In this document: positions 8,288 through 17,206 of the stretch, in pieces
How the letters are laid out: every line of letters begins with the position of its first letter
How positions within the stretch are numbered: position 1 is the first letter of the stretch
Assembly: GCF_900107635.1 (NCBI RefSeq)
Contig: NZ_FNRD01000002.1
Coordinates: 248,001 to 312,000 of the forward strand
Source: Flavobacterium gillisiae
GTDB taxonomy: Bacteria; Bacteroidota; Bacteroidia; Flavobacteriales; Flavobacteriaceae
Direction: 5' to 3'
Length of the DNA stretch: 64,000 nucleotides
Position numbers and translations under genes: made by a program
Notes under the pieces: generated by a model
The model's input: only the letters and a program-made list of their open reading frames with translations
What the model was told of the DNA's origin: nothing
Databases searched by the model: none

Positions 8288-9280
8288 TTACTTATTTAAA
8301 ATCACAGCGGCTTCTTTTGCAAAATAAGTCGAAATCAAACTTGCCCCTGCGCGTTTGATACACATAAGTTGTTCCATCATAATCTTATCATGATCTAACC
8401 AACCTCTTTCGGCAGCGGCTTTGATCATCGCATATTCCCCAGAAACATGAAATACCGTCACTGGAACATTTACAGCATTTTTTACTTCACGTACGATATC
8501 TAAATAAGCAATTCCTGGCTTAACCATTACCATATCTGCGCCTTCTTCAACATCCCAGAGGGCTTCTTTGATCGCTTCAATACGATTTGCATAATCCATT
8601 TGATAGGTTTTTTTGTCTTTTGGAATATCGTTATTGTCAACTGGCGCGCTATCTAATGCATCACGAAATGGCCCGTAAAACGCCGAAGCATATTTAGCGG
8701 AATAGCTCATGATTCCCACGTTATGGAATCCTGCAGCGTCAAGTCCTTGGCGCAGGCGCAAAACACGACCGTCCATCATATCAGATGGCGCCACAAAATC
8801 GGCACCAGCGGCAGCATGTGAAACGGCCATTTTCACTAAGGCGTCATTTGTAGGGTCGTTTGCTACATCTCCATTTTCAATAATACCATCGTGACCATAA
8901 ATAGAATATGGATCTAAAGCGACATCTGGCATAACAATCATTTCGGGACAAGCGGCTTTGATAGCTCGAATCGCTTCTTGCATCAATCCGTCTTTATTCC
9001 AAGCTTCTTTTCCAGTATTGTCTTTTAGGTTTTCACTTACTTTTACGTAAATATTCACTGCACGAATGCCTAAAGCAAACAGCTCTTTGATTTCTTCCAC
9101 CGTTAAATCAATCGAACGACGGAAAATTCCCGGCATCGAAGCGATTTCAATTTTTACATTTTCTCCCTCTGCAATAAACATAGGAAACATAAAATCTGAC
9201 GGACTTAAAGTTGTTTCACGAACTAAACTTCTCATGGATTCGTTAGTTCTTAATCTTCTACCTCTGTGTAATGGGAACAT
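8288..9280 (-). CDS. hemB: Delta-aminolevulinic acid dehydratase (porphobilinogen synthase)
   Basis: 330 residues, full length. It condenses two 5-aminolevulinate molecules to porphobilinogen. The two catalytic lysines are K196 (SYSAKYASAFYGPFR) and K254 (MVMVKPG, Schiff base). The metal segment reads ALDPYSIYGHDG, with Asp residues where zinc enzymes have cysteines, so this is the cysteine-free, Mg-type HemB. It is the last gene of the minus-strand heme run, separated from hemF by a 160-bp spacer full of GATTAACGATTTTT repeats. Confidence 0.97.
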   Translation of the reverse strand: MFPLHRGRRLRTNESMRSLVRETTLSPSDFMFPMFIAEGENVKIEIASMPGIFRRSIDLTVEEIKELFALGIRAVNIYVKVSENLKDNTGKEAWNKDGLMQEAIRAIKAACPEMIVMPDVALDPYSIYGHDGIIENGDVANDPTNDALVKMAVSHAAAGADFVAPSDMMDGRVLRLRQGLDAAGFHNVGIMSYSAKYASAFYGPFRDALDSAPVDNNDIPKDKKTYQMDYANRIEAIKEALWDVEEGADMVMVKPGIAYLDIVREVKNAVNVPVTVFHVSGEYAMIKAAAERGWLDHDKIMMEQLMCIKRAGASLISTYFAKEAAVILNK

Positions 9281-9290
9281 AATGATGTAT

Positions 9291-9441
9291 GATTAACGAT
9301 TTTTGATTAACGATTTTTGATTTATGTTGATTGTCACCATTAATCAAAAATCATCGGTCTTCAATCTTATTATTTTTATATTTATTAGAATGTCGTTTAA
9401 CGATTAGTTATATCTGAAATCAAAAATCGTTATTCAGCAAT
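9291..9441. repeat. GATTAACGATTTTT repeat cluster between hemF and hemB
   Basis: The 14-mer GATTAACGATTTTT occurs twice in tandem (9291-9304 and 9305-9318). Inverted relatives follow near 9349-9362 and 9413-9440 (ATCAAAAATCGTTATTC). The same 14-mer occurs at 57938-57951 and an interrupted version at 23051-23071. It could fold into a long imperfect stem in the hemF-hemB transcript. Confidence 0.65.
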
Positions 9442-9442
9442 C

Positions 9443-10345
9443 TTAAATCCAGTCTTTCGGATTTTCTAAAACTTGTATTAATTTTTCTTCTTCGCTTCCT
9501 GCTTCCGGATGATGATCATATACCCACTGCACATGCGGTGGCAAAGACATCAATATGCTTTCGATTCTTCCATTCGTCTTTAGTCCAAATAAAGTCCCTT
9601 TATCATGAACCAAATTAAACTCAACATAACGACCACGACGGATTTCTTGCCATGTTTTTTGTTCTGCTGTGTACTCTAATTCCTTTCTCTTTTCAACGAT
9701 TGGAACATAGGCTTCAAGAAAACTATTCCCAACTTCAGAAACAAAGTTAAACCAGTTTTCCATACTCATCTCGTCTGTCGCTTTGCAATAATCGAAGAAC
9801 AACCCTCCAATTCCGCGTGCTTCATGACGATGTGCGTTCCAAAAATAGGCATCACATTGCTTTTTATATTTTGGATAAAACTCTGGATTGTGTTTATCAC
9901 AGGCTGTTTTACAAGTCTGATGAAAGTGTATTGCATCCTCATCAAACAAGTAATAAGGCGTTAAATCTTGTCCGCCGCCAAACCATTGTTGAATCACCTT
10001 TCCTTTTTCATCATACATTTCGAAATAGCGCCAGTTGGCATGAACCGTAGGCACCATCGGGCTTTTTGGATGCAAGACCAAACTCAATCCGCACGCAAAA
10101 AAATCAGCTTCTCCTACATTGAATAGTTTTTGCATGCTGTCTGGTAATTTACCGTGAACAGCAGAGATATTGACACCGCCTTTTTCAAAAACAGCACCGT
10201 TTTCGATTACTCGAGTTCTTCCTCCTCCACCTTCTGGGCGTTCCCATAAGTCTTCTTTAAATTTAGCTTGACCATCGACAGCTTCTAATCCTGCAACGAT
10301 GGTGTCTTGTAAATTTTGTATGTATGCGTAAAATTTATTTTTCAT
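9443..10345 (-). CDS. hemF: Oxygen-dependent coproporphyrinogen III oxidase
   Basis: 300 residues, the normal size of the aerobic enzyme that decarboxylates coproporphyrinogen III to protoporphyrinogen IX using O2. Recognisable motifs are WRYFEMYDEKG and the family hallmark FGGGQDLTPYY. Further conserved parts are RHEARGIGGLFFDY and the C-terminal RGRYVEFNLVHDKGT. Using the O2-dependent form fits an aerobic lifestyle; no hemN is in this window. It lies 16 bases downstream of the CarboxypepD_reg gene and is probably co-transcribed with it. Confidence 0.97.
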   Translation of the reverse strand: MKNKFYAYIQNLQDTIVAGLEAVDGQAKFKEDLWERPEGGGGRTRVIENGAVFEKGGVNISAVHGKLPDSMQKLFNVGEADFFACGLSLVLHPKSPMVPTVHANWRYFEMYDEKGKVIQQWFGGGQDLTPYYLFDEDAIHFHQTCKTACDKHNPEFYPKYKKQCDAYFWNAHRHEARGIGGLFFDYCKATDEMSMENWFNFVSEVGNSFLEAYVPIVEKRKELEYTAEQKTWQEIRRGRYVEFNLVHDKGTLFGLKTNGRIESILMSLPPHVQWVYDHHPEAGSEEEKLIQVLENPKDWI

Positions 10346-10361
10346 GTTTTAACAGCAACAA

Positions 10362-11366
10362 TTAATTAATTTGATAATTCATAGGCAACATATTTCCAAC
10401 TCTTTGCTCTGATAATTTACCCGAAAAACTTATATCTTCAATATTTGAATTGATCCCAAACTGATCTACGTAAAAGGAAGTAGTTTCGAAAATTATTTTT
10501 GACTGACCATTCTTTTTGTGCAATAAACTATACTCAGCCACGAATTTTTTGCTATGCAGACCCCTATCCTGACGTGCAACAGCAACTTTCTTAGAACCTA
10601 AGGTGTCTTTTATCGTGAAGCAATCGTTTGGACTTACTTGATAAGATTTTTCAAACACCAGAAAACTATCCTTCCCTAAAGTTTTATTTTTTAAATTTCT
10701 AAAAAAATCTAATTGTGAGCCATTATAACATTTCTCTCTGTTTTTTATTATTCTAGCTCCTGAATTAGTTTCTTCAAAACGAGATAAACCAGAAAAAAAA
10801 CTCTTTACCACATCATTTGAATTAACACTTAATTTCCAAAACTTAGATTCAAAACTCAACAATTCATAGGTAATCTTGTACCCCAATGCGCTATTGACGA
10901 TAATTAATGGCTTGTCAGAGAATGCGTTTATTGTTGTTTTATCTTTATCGTATACAAAATAAATATCGTCTTCATTTTCAATTTTAGAAGCTCTCCCAAA
11001 GGAAGTTTTACCTAGGAATTGGTCCCTAAACAGCTCCATTTTTTGTTTTCTAGAAAATAGGTCTTTTTTAATTACTACCTCATTTAATGTCTGAACCACT
11101 TCTTTTAAAACGATATACAATTCCTTATCTGAATCAATTTTTAAATATTGCGTTTGATAACCCAAAAAACTTACGGCCAAAACAGTATTTAATCTAAAAG
11201 TATTATCCAGTTGAAAATTTCCATTTTTATCCGTTATCGTAGCAATTGTGGTTCCGTCAAAGTAAACATTGGCCACCGCAAGAGGCTCTTTATTCTCATC
11301 AACGACCTTACCTCTAATTTGAGCAAAGCAAACCGTAACAAATAAAAGCAGTACAAGTGTTTTCAT
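10362..11366 (-). CDS. Secreted carboxypeptidase-like regulatory (CarboxypepD_reg) domain protein
   Basis: 334 residues. It begins with a signal peptide (MKTLVLLLFVTVCFA). A beta-sandwich CarboxypepD_reg-like domain follows at about 17-95 (IRGKVVDENKEPLAVANVYF, then a variant of the usual SFLGYQT motif). This domain is typical of Bacteroidota TonB-linked receptors, but no TonB plug or barrel follows. The remaining 240 residues resemble nothing I can name. It is a periplasmic or surface protein of unknown role. It sits between the hemE/hypothetical genes and hemF, so it may have joined the heme operon by position only. A 157-bp gap upstream may hold its promoter. Confidence 0.75.
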   Translation of the reverse strand: MKTLVLLLFVTVCFAQIRGKVVDENKEPLAVANVYFDGTTIATITDKNGNFQLDNTFRLNTVLAVSFLGYQTQYLKIDSDKELYIVLKEVVQTLNEVVIKKDLFSRKQKMELFRDQFLGKTSFGRASKIENEDDIYFVYDKDKTTINAFSDKPLIIVNSALGYKITYELLSFESKFWKLSVNSNDVVKSFFSGLSRFEETNSGARIIKNREKCYNGSQLDFFRNLKNKTLGKDSFLVFEKSYQVSPNDCFTIKDTLGSKKVAVARQDRGLHSKKFVAEYSLLHKKNGQSKIIFETTSFYVDQFGINSNIEDISFSGKLSEQRVGNMLPMNYQIN

Positions 11367-11523
11367 ATTTTATCAACTTTAACTTCAAAATCTCATCTCA
11401 TTAACAAATCATCATCTAAATCGAATAGATTTTCAATCTCCAACTAAAAAAATAACTCTACCTCCAAAACGTTATTGGTAAACGAATAAATTGCTACTTA
11501 TGAATATTGTAATTTATTCTTGA

Positions 11524-11904
11524 CTATAAATTGGCTTTCGCCAAAGCTATTTTACTAAAAATTTCGAACGAAAAAGTTTTGCTTTCGGATTGAATATGCT
11601 CATAAACAGCAATTGCTTTTTCAGTTAAATCAAATGGATTCTCTTTGGAAAAAGCAACCAAAAAATCAGCGAATTGTTCTTTTTGAGCCCAATCCATATT
11701 GTGTTTATCCAATAACGAAATCAAATCTTTTTCCTCAATTTGGTCAAGAATAGCAGTTGTTAAGTCGAAATCAGTCAACTGATTATCAATTAAACTAGTG
11801 TCTTCTATATTCCAAAATTTTGGAACAAAAACCAAAGAAAGTAAAGTACTTAACATATTGTCAATCTTTACTTTCTTTTCGTCTCTAACTCCTTTGTTTA
11901 GCAT
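11524..11904 (-). CDS. Hypothetical protein inside the heme operon
   Basis: 126 residues, acidic and mainly predicted helical, with no signal peptide or membrane segment. I do not recognise a domain. It starts 6 bases after the hemE stop, so it is very likely co-transcribed with hemA-C-D-E. An alternative start is Met17 (MLSTLLSLVF). Tight spacing suggests a real gene, and its position suggests a role connected to heme synthesis, but nothing in the sequence proves that. Confidence 0.65.
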   Translation of the reverse strand: MLNKGVRDEKKVKIDNMLSTLLSLVFVPKFWNIEDTSLIDNQLTDFDLTTAILDQIEEKDLISLLDKHNMDWAQKEQFADFLVAFSKENPFDLTEKAIAVYEHIQSESKTFSFEIFSKIALAKANL

Positions 11905-11910
11905 CTGCTA

Positions 11911-12936
11911 TTATTGATTGTATTCCTTAACAGCATCAATAAACGCCTTAGCGTGATCTACTGGGATATTAGGCAAAATTCCGTGACCTAAGTTCACGAT
12001 GTATTTGTCCTTACCGAATTCGTCAATCATTTCGTGTACCATTTTCTTAATCACCGGAATAGGAGATAACAATCTTGATGGATCAAAATTACCTTGCAAA
12101 GTAATGTTTCCGCCAGACAAATATCTTGCGTTTCTAGGAGAACACGTCCAGTCTACTCCTAATGCCGAAGCACGGCTTTTTCCCATTTCGCCAAGGGCGA
12201 ACCAACATCCTTTTCCGAAAACAATTACCGGAGCGTCATCGGCCAAAGCTTCAACGATCTGATTGATGTATTTCCAAGAGAATTCTTGATAATCTACAGG
12301 CGATAACATTCCGCCCCAAGAGTCAAAAATTTGCACGGCATCTACTCCCGATTTTACTTTTTCTTTTAGGTATAAAATAGTCGTGTCTGTAATTTTTTGT
12401 AATAAAACGTGCGCTGCTTCTGGGTGTGAAAAACAAAATCCTTTGGCTTTATCAAAGCTTTTAGATCCTTGTCCTTCTACCGCGTAACACATAATTGTCC
12501 ATGGTGAACCTGCGAAACCAATTAATGGAACCTCATCATTCAACATTTCTTTAGTCAATTTAATAGCGTCAAAAACGTATCCTAAAGTTTCATGCACATC
12601 TGGCACGATTACTTTTTCTACATCCTGAATCGTACGAATAGGGTTTGGTAAATATGGACCAAAATTTGGCTTCATTTCAACTTCAATTCCCATTGCTTGT
12701 GGAATCACCAAGATATCTGAAAATAAAATCGCAGCATCTGGAGCAATTCTACGAATCGGTTGCACCGTAATTTCGGCAGCCAACTCTGGAGTTTGACAAC
12801 GCGTAAAAAAATCATATTTATCACGCAAAGCGATAAATTCAGGCAAATATCTTCCGGCTTGACGCATCATCCAAACGGGTGGACGTTGAACTGTTTCTCC
12901 TTTTAATGCTCTTAAAAATAAGTCATTCTTTAACAT
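11911..12936 (-). CDS. hemE: Uroporphyrinogen decarboxylase
   Basis: 341 residues from the ATG at 12936 ([11 protein letters not shown]), the family's usual beginning. An in-frame ATG 24 bases earlier (12960) gives 8 extra residues that look non-native. It converts uroporphyrinogen III to coproporphyrinogen III. The substrate-binding hallmark [17 protein letters not shown] is at residues 19-35, and the conserved [11 protein letters not shown] segment follows mid-protein. It is third after hemC and hemD in the minus-strand heme operon, and its cytoplasmic product goes to HemF. Confidence 0.97.
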   Translation of the reverse strand: MLKNDLFLRALKGETVQRPPVWMMRQAGRYLPEFIALRDKYDFFTRCQTPELAAEITVQPIRRIAPDAAILFSDILVIPQAMGIEVEMKPNFGPYLPNPIRTIQDVEKVIVPDVHETLGYVFDAIKLTKEMLNDEVPLIGFAGSPWTIMCYAVEGQGSKSFDKAKGFCFSHPEAAHVLLQKITDTTILYLKEKVKSGVDAVQIFDSWGGMLSPVDYQEFSWKYINQIVEALADDAPVIVFGKGCWFALGEMGKSRASALGVDWTCSPRNARYLSGGNITLQGNFDPSRLLSPIPVIKKMVHEMIDEFGKDKYIVNLGHGILPNIPVDHAKAFIDAVKEYNQ

Positions 12937-12982
12937 AATTCTATTTTTTTTATTCCCCACCGCAGCGAGGGTATTGGATTTT

Positions 12983-13687
12983 TTAATTTTCAGCTGTAGG
13001 CTCGATACTTTCTTCCGGATTATAATATTGAATCACTTCAATAATTACGTCTTCGATTGTTGGGATTTCGGCAATTACAATGTTTTTAACTTTGTTTAAT
13101 TCTAATGATTTTGCAGTAGTATTCCCTACGCAAAAGCAAATCTCCTTTTTGATTTTGTTGTTACTCAAATAACTTTCAACAGCAGATGGACTAAAGAACA
13201 TTATTCCGTCAAAATTCTCCTGATCAGATATTTTGAAAGGCGCTAATGTAGTTTGGTACACTTCTATTTCATTAAAAGTTATTCCTTCACTTTTTAAGGC
13301 TGCTGGCAAGGTTTCCTTACGTAAATTTCCGCTCAAAAAAGTATAACTTTCTTTGCTATAAATTAATGTAATTATCTCCGCTAACTCAGAAGCATAATCC
13401 ATATAAACACTCACCGTAAATCCGTTAGCTTCCAGTAATTCTTTGGTTTTAATACCTACACAAAAGACCATTTTAGTCTTAAGAACTTCCCAACCGCTTT
13501 GTTCGATTAAACTTGCAACAGCGTTTTGACTACTAAAAATCAAATTATCGTTGAATTTATCTAATTCAAAAAGGTTGTTCTTAATTTCGATAAAATCTTG
13601 CTCTAAAAGATCAAAATCAGCATCGATAAATACCTGCCTTTGTTCTGCAGACAATGTTTTAGTTGATAAAATACTTATTTGACTCAT
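12983..13687 (-). CDS. hemD: Uroporphyrinogen-III synthase
   Basis: 234 residues of the poorly conserved HemD family, which closes and flips ring D of hydroxymethylbilane. Support comes from the two-lobed pattern (SSQNAVASL in lobe one; [11 protein letters not shown] and [13 protein letters not shown] in lobe two) and from strict gene order: its ATG overlaps the hemC stop by one base (TAATG). The overlap implies coupled translation, consistent with direct handover of the unstable intermediate. Confidence 0.92.
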   Translation of the reverse strand: MSQISILSTKTLSAEQRQVFIDADFDLLEQDFIEIKNNLFELDKFNDNLIFSSQNAVASLIEQSGWEVLKTKMVFCVGIKTKELLEANGFTVSVYMDYASELAEIITLIYSKESYTFLSGNLRKETLPAALKSEGITFNEIEVYQTTLAPFKISDQENFDGIMFFSPSAVESYLSNNKIKKEICFCVGNTTAKSLELNKVKNIVIAEIPTIEDVIIEVIQYYNPEESIEPTAEN

Positions 13688-14613
13688 TATTTCTTTAAGT
13701 TATTTTTAATTTCCGTCATTAATTTTGTTCCGCCATTATTTAATACTTCTTGGGCAGAGAAGAAACCTAATTTTTTCCATTCTTCGATAGGAACAATTTT
13801 TTCTACTTCTATTTTTTCTTTTCCGTCAAGCGAAAAAAGAACTCCTTGAAAATGAATGGTATCTTCTTCTTCATTATAACGTGCCAAAGCTCCAATAGGT
13901 GCGGTACAACCGCCTTCTAATGTTTTTAGAAACTGACGTTCTATGTAGGTTACGATTTCGGTTTCAATATCATTTAGCTGAGACAAAGCGTCTAATGTAA
14001 ACGCATCTTCTTGCATAGCAACAACAAGCATAGCTCCTTGAGCGGGAGCGGGAATCATCCAATCTAAATTAATGTAATTCTCCGGTTTTAAGTTGATTCT
14101 TTCTAAACCAGCAGCGGCAAAAATAGCTCCGTTCCAGTCTCCTTCGTTCAACTTTTTCATACGCAAATTTACATTTCCGCGAAGGTCAACTACTTTATGT
14201 GTTGGATATTTATTCAGCCATTGCGCTTGTCGACGTAAACTTCCTGTAGCAATAGTCCCTGATTCGTTAAGAAAATCAAGATTGCCTTTATGCACTAAAA
14301 TATCTAAGGTATTCGCTCTTTCTAAAACTGCAGCTTGAACAATCCCTTTTGGCAAAGCCGTAGGAACATCTTTCATAGAATGCACAGCAATATCCACATC
14401 ACCATTTATCATAGCAACATCAAGTGTTTTAGTAAAAATTCCTGTGATTCCTAATTCGTAAAGTGGTTTGTCAAGAATGATATCTCCAGTAGATTTAACC
14501 GATACAATTTTTGTTTTATACCCTAAATCGTTTAACTTTTTTTCTACTGTGTGTGCTTGCCAAAGTGCGAGTTCGCTATCGCGAGTTCCAATTCGTATTG
14601 TTTTTTCAGCCAT
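13687..14613 (-). CDS. hemC: Hydroxymethylbilane synthase (porphobilinogen deaminase)
   Basis: 308 residues, full length. It polymerises four porphobilinogens on a dipyrromethane cofactor. The cofactor-attaching Cys236 lies in TLEGGCTAPIGA, and the substrate-binding arginines lie in TGSLRRQAQW. N-terminal IRIGTRDSELALWQA is the family signature. It follows hemA by about 73 bases and overlaps hemD, so hemA-C-D-E look like one operon. Confidence 0.98.
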   Translation of the reverse strand: MAEKTIRIGTRDSELALWQAHTVEKKLNDLGYKTKIVSVKSTGDIILDKPLYELGITGIFTKTLDVAMINGDVDIAVHSMKDVPTALPKGIVQAAVLERANTLDILVHKGNLDFLNESGTIATGSLRRQAQWLNKYPTHKVVDLRGNVNLRMKKLNEGDWNGAIFAAAGLERINLKPENYINLDWMIPAPAQGAMLVVAMQEDAFTLDALSQLNDIETEIVTYIERQFLKTLEGGCTAPIGALARYNEEEDTIHFQGVLFSLDGKEKIEVEKIVPIEEWKKLGFFSAQEVLNNGGTKLMTEIKNNLKK

Positions 14614-14686
14614 TTTTATATTTTGATTTCAAAAAGGTTTCTTAAAAAAGAAAAACCATTAAGAAATTTTAGAATTTCGTATAAAT

Positions 14687-15943
14687 TTACTTTGCTGCAA
14701 GACCTATTTTAAAAACCTTTTCGATCCACTCAATACTTTCATCCACCATGGTATCATCATCTTTCAAATGGTTAGCAAAGTGTGTAGTAATTTTTTGGAT
14801 AATTCTTGCACTAATAATCTCTGCTTGTTCTTCGTTGAAATCAGCTATTTTTTTACTCTGGAAATTTAATTCCGAAGTTTTGATAGCGTTTAGTTTTTCT
14901 TTCAAAGCATGAATGGTAGGCGCAAATTTTCGTCCTTTTGTCCAAACATTAAACTCTTCTTTGATTTCTTCGATAATAGCTTCAGCAGCTGGAATATGAT
15001 TTTTTCTGTTTTCTAAAGTTTCATCCGTTAATTGCGACAAATAATCCATGTGAATTAATGTAACGCCATCTAATTCCTGAACATCTTCATTTACATTTTT
15101 AGGAATGGATAAATCTAAAATCAATAAAGGTTTTTTTAGATTCAAAATTGCTTTATCTACAGTAGGATTTTGGGCGCCCGTAGCAACTACAACAACATCT
15201 GCTTTTTGTAACTCGAGATGTAACTCTGAATAATCTTTTACGATTAAGTTTAGTTTACCCGCTAGTTTCTCCGCTTTATCTTTCGTTCTGTTGATTAGAG
15301 TGATGTGTTCGTTTTTGGTGTGTTTAACCAAATTTTCACAGGTATTACGACCAATTTTCCCTGTACCGAACAATAGAATGTTTTTGTTTCCAATATCTTC
15401 TACATTCTTCATTATATATTGAACCGAAGCAAAAGACACCGAAGTGGCTCCGGAGCTAATTTCTGTATCTGTTTTTATTTTTTTACTCGCTTGAATAACC
15501 GCATTCACTAATCTTTCCATGAAGTTATTAGCTAACCCCATCGCTTTTGATTGCGTAAAACTGGATCTTATTTGGGAAATAATTTCAAAATCACCAAGAA
15601 TTTGGCTGTCTAAACCTGTTCCTACGCGAAACATATGGTTTATAGCTTCTTGATTTTTGTATACAAAACCAACTTTTTGAAATGATTCAACGCTACCTTG
15701 ACTGTTCTCGCAAATCAATTTTATTAATTGAAAGGGGTGTTCTGCAAATCCGTATATTTCAGTTCGATTACAAGTAGAAGTTACGATTAAGCTTTCAATC
15801 CCTTCCTCTTTTGCTTGTTCCAGTAAACGTGTTTTAGCTAAAGCATCTAAGCTAAATTTTCCTCTAATCTCGGCATCTGCTTTTTTATAGCTTAATCCAA
15901 CGGAGTAAAAATACTGATGCTTTGATAGGTTATTATTTTCCAT
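14687..15943 (-). CDS. hemA: Glutamyl-tRNA reductase
   Basis: 418 residues. First committed step of C5-pathway tetrapyrrole synthesis: NADPH reduction of Glu-tRNA to glutamate-1-semialdehyde. The nucleophilic Cys58 sits in TSTCNRTEIYG, and the GTGKIGRNTCENL Rossmann motif binds NADPH. A C-terminal dimerisation domain of about 100 residues is present. It is the first gene of the minus-strand run, with a good promoter at 16061-16090, and diverges from an AraC-type regulator. hemL, needed for the next step, is not in the window. Confidence 0.98.
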   Translation of the reverse strand: MENNNLSKHQYFYSVGLSYKKADAEIRGKFSLDALAKTRLLEQAKEEGIESLIVTSTCNRTEIYGFAEHPFQLIKLICENSQGSVESFQKVGFVYKNQEAINHMFRVGTGLDSQILGDFEIISQIRSSFTQSKAMGLANNFMERLVNAVIQASKKIKTDTEISSGATSVSFASVQYIMKNVEDIGNKNILLFGTGKIGRNTCENLVKHTKNEHITLINRTKDKAEKLAGKLNLIVKDYSELHLELQKADVVVVATGAQNPTVDKAILNLKKPLLILDLSIPKNVNEDVQELDGVTLIHMDYLSQLTDETLENRKNHIPAAEAIIEEIKEEFNVWTKGRKFAPTIHALKEKLNAIKTSELNFQSKKIADFNEEQAEIISARIIQKITTHFANHLKDDDTMVDESIEWIEKVFKIGLAAK

Positions 15944-16060
15944 ATAAATACTTTTCCAAAAAGTGAGACAAAATTATCACTATAGACTTTATAAAAGTAA
16001 CGCTAGAAGTTCTTTTTGTGTCGCTGGATGTTTTTTTGTTTCCAATCGTCTGTTTTAATG

Positions 16061-16090
16061 CAAAAATAGTTAGTTTTGTAGTGAAATCAA
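16061..16090 (-). promoter_or_regulatory. Promoter of the hemA operon
   Basis: On the minus strand TTG (16090-16088), a 19-base spacer, then TATTTTTG (16068-16061), matching the Bacteroidota -33/-7 consensus TTG-N17-23-TAnnTTTG. It predicts a leader of roughly 110 bases. A plus-strand TAGTTTTG at 16071-16078 overlaps it and could serve the divergent regulator, so the two may compete for polymerase. Confidence 0.6.
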
Positions 16091-16171
16091 GTTATCACGC
16101 CTCGCTTATTTAGAGTCGTTCTAAACTAAAGCTATTGATAATTGTCATGTTTTAAATTAAAAAATGTCGCT

Positions 16172-17044
16172 ATGAGTTCTCAAGAAATTATAAAAATTGA
16201 AGATGACTTTACCTTAATTCGTTTTCAGAATGACAGCACAGAATCCTTTAATGCCCAGCGCGAAGTCAGCAGTGGGTTGATTCAGTTTCATTTTGGATTA
16301 AAAGGAAGTGCTAAATTTATATTCAACCAAGGGAACTATTCCTTAGAGTTGAAAGAAGAAAAATCATTGCTTTTATACAATCCGCAAAAAGAGTTGCCAT
16401 TAAATCTAGAACTAGCGCCAAATTCATGGGTGATTTCGGTAATTATTTCAATCAAGAAATTTCACGCTTTATTTTCAACAGAAGCCGATTACATTACTTT
16501 TTTGAGCGGAGACAATAAAGACAAGAAATATTATAACGAAGGAAAGATAAGTCCGTCGATGGCCATTGTACTATCGCAATTATTTCATTACAACCTACAT
16601 CCTTCCATAAAAAACTTGTACTACAAAGGAAAAGGCTACGAATTATTGAGTTTGTATTTCAATAGAACCGAAGATCCCAATGCAGAACAATGTCCGTTTT
16701 TAATAGATGAAGACAATGTGATGAAAATTAGAAAAGCCAAAGAAATTATTATTGCTAATATGGCTGAACCACCAGGTTTACAAGAACTAGCCGATGAAAT
16801 AGGTTTGAATTTAAAGAAACTGAAAATGGGTTTCAAACAAATTTACGGCGATACTGTTTATGGATTTCTATTTGATTACAAAATGGATTTTGCTCGAAAG
16901 TTACTCGACAGTGGATCCTATAACGTAAATGAGGTAGGATTAAAAATAGGATACAGCACCGGAAGTCATTTCATCGCTGCCTTCAAAAAGAAATTTGCCA
17001 CAACGCCAAAGAAATACTTAATGTCCATAAATCCGAATACGTAA
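16172..17044 (+). CDS. AraC-family transcriptional regulator next to heme genes
   Basis: 290 residues from ATG 16172 (MSSQEIIKIEDD); a TTG 30 bases earlier extends the frame but looks non-native. The N-terminal part is a ligand-sensing-like domain of unknown specificity. The C-terminal ~100 residues hold the two helix-turn-helix units (LQELADEIGLNLKKLKMGF and VNEVGLKIGYSTGSHFIAAF), followed by the AraC-typical FKKKFATTPKKYL. Placed between the divergent hemA operon and hemH, it is a natural candidate regulator of heme synthesis. That role is inferred only from position. Confidence 0.88.
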   Translation: MSSQEIIKIEDDFTLIRFQNDSTESFNAQREVSSGLIQFHFGLKGSAKFIFNQGNYSLELKEEKSLLLYNPQKELPLNLELAPNSWVISVIISIKKFHALFSTEADYITFLSGDNKDKKYYNEGKISPSMAIVLSQLFHYNLHPSIKNLYYKGKGYELLSLYFNRTEDPNAEQCPFLIDEDNVMKIRKAKEIIIANMAEPPGLQELADEIGLNLKKLKMGFKQIYGDTVYGFLFDYKMDFARKLLDSGSYNVNEVGLKIGYSTGSHFIAAFKKKFATTPKKYLMSINPNT

Positions 17045-17118
17045 TTCGTCATCGGTTTTATATATTAAACAATAAATAAAAAATAGTTAATCGTAATTTA
17101 CAGCAAACCAACTTTAAT

Positions 17119-17183
17119 TACTTTTGCCACAAGATTCCACATGCTTCGCACTCAAGGGTTCTGCCTGAAAAGCTGAAGCAATG
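17119..17183 (+). promoter_or_regulatory. hemH promoter box and leader hairpin
   Basis: TACTTTTG (17119-17126) fits the -7 consensus. In the predicted 5' leader, CATGCTTCGC (17140-17149) is nearly complementary to GCTGAAGCAATG (17172-17183), giving a stem with a roughly 22-base loop. This segment is richer in GC than the rest of the spacer. No -33 element is evident. Confidence 0.4.
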
Positions 17184-17206
17184 ATAATAATAAAAAGAAA
17201 TAATTT

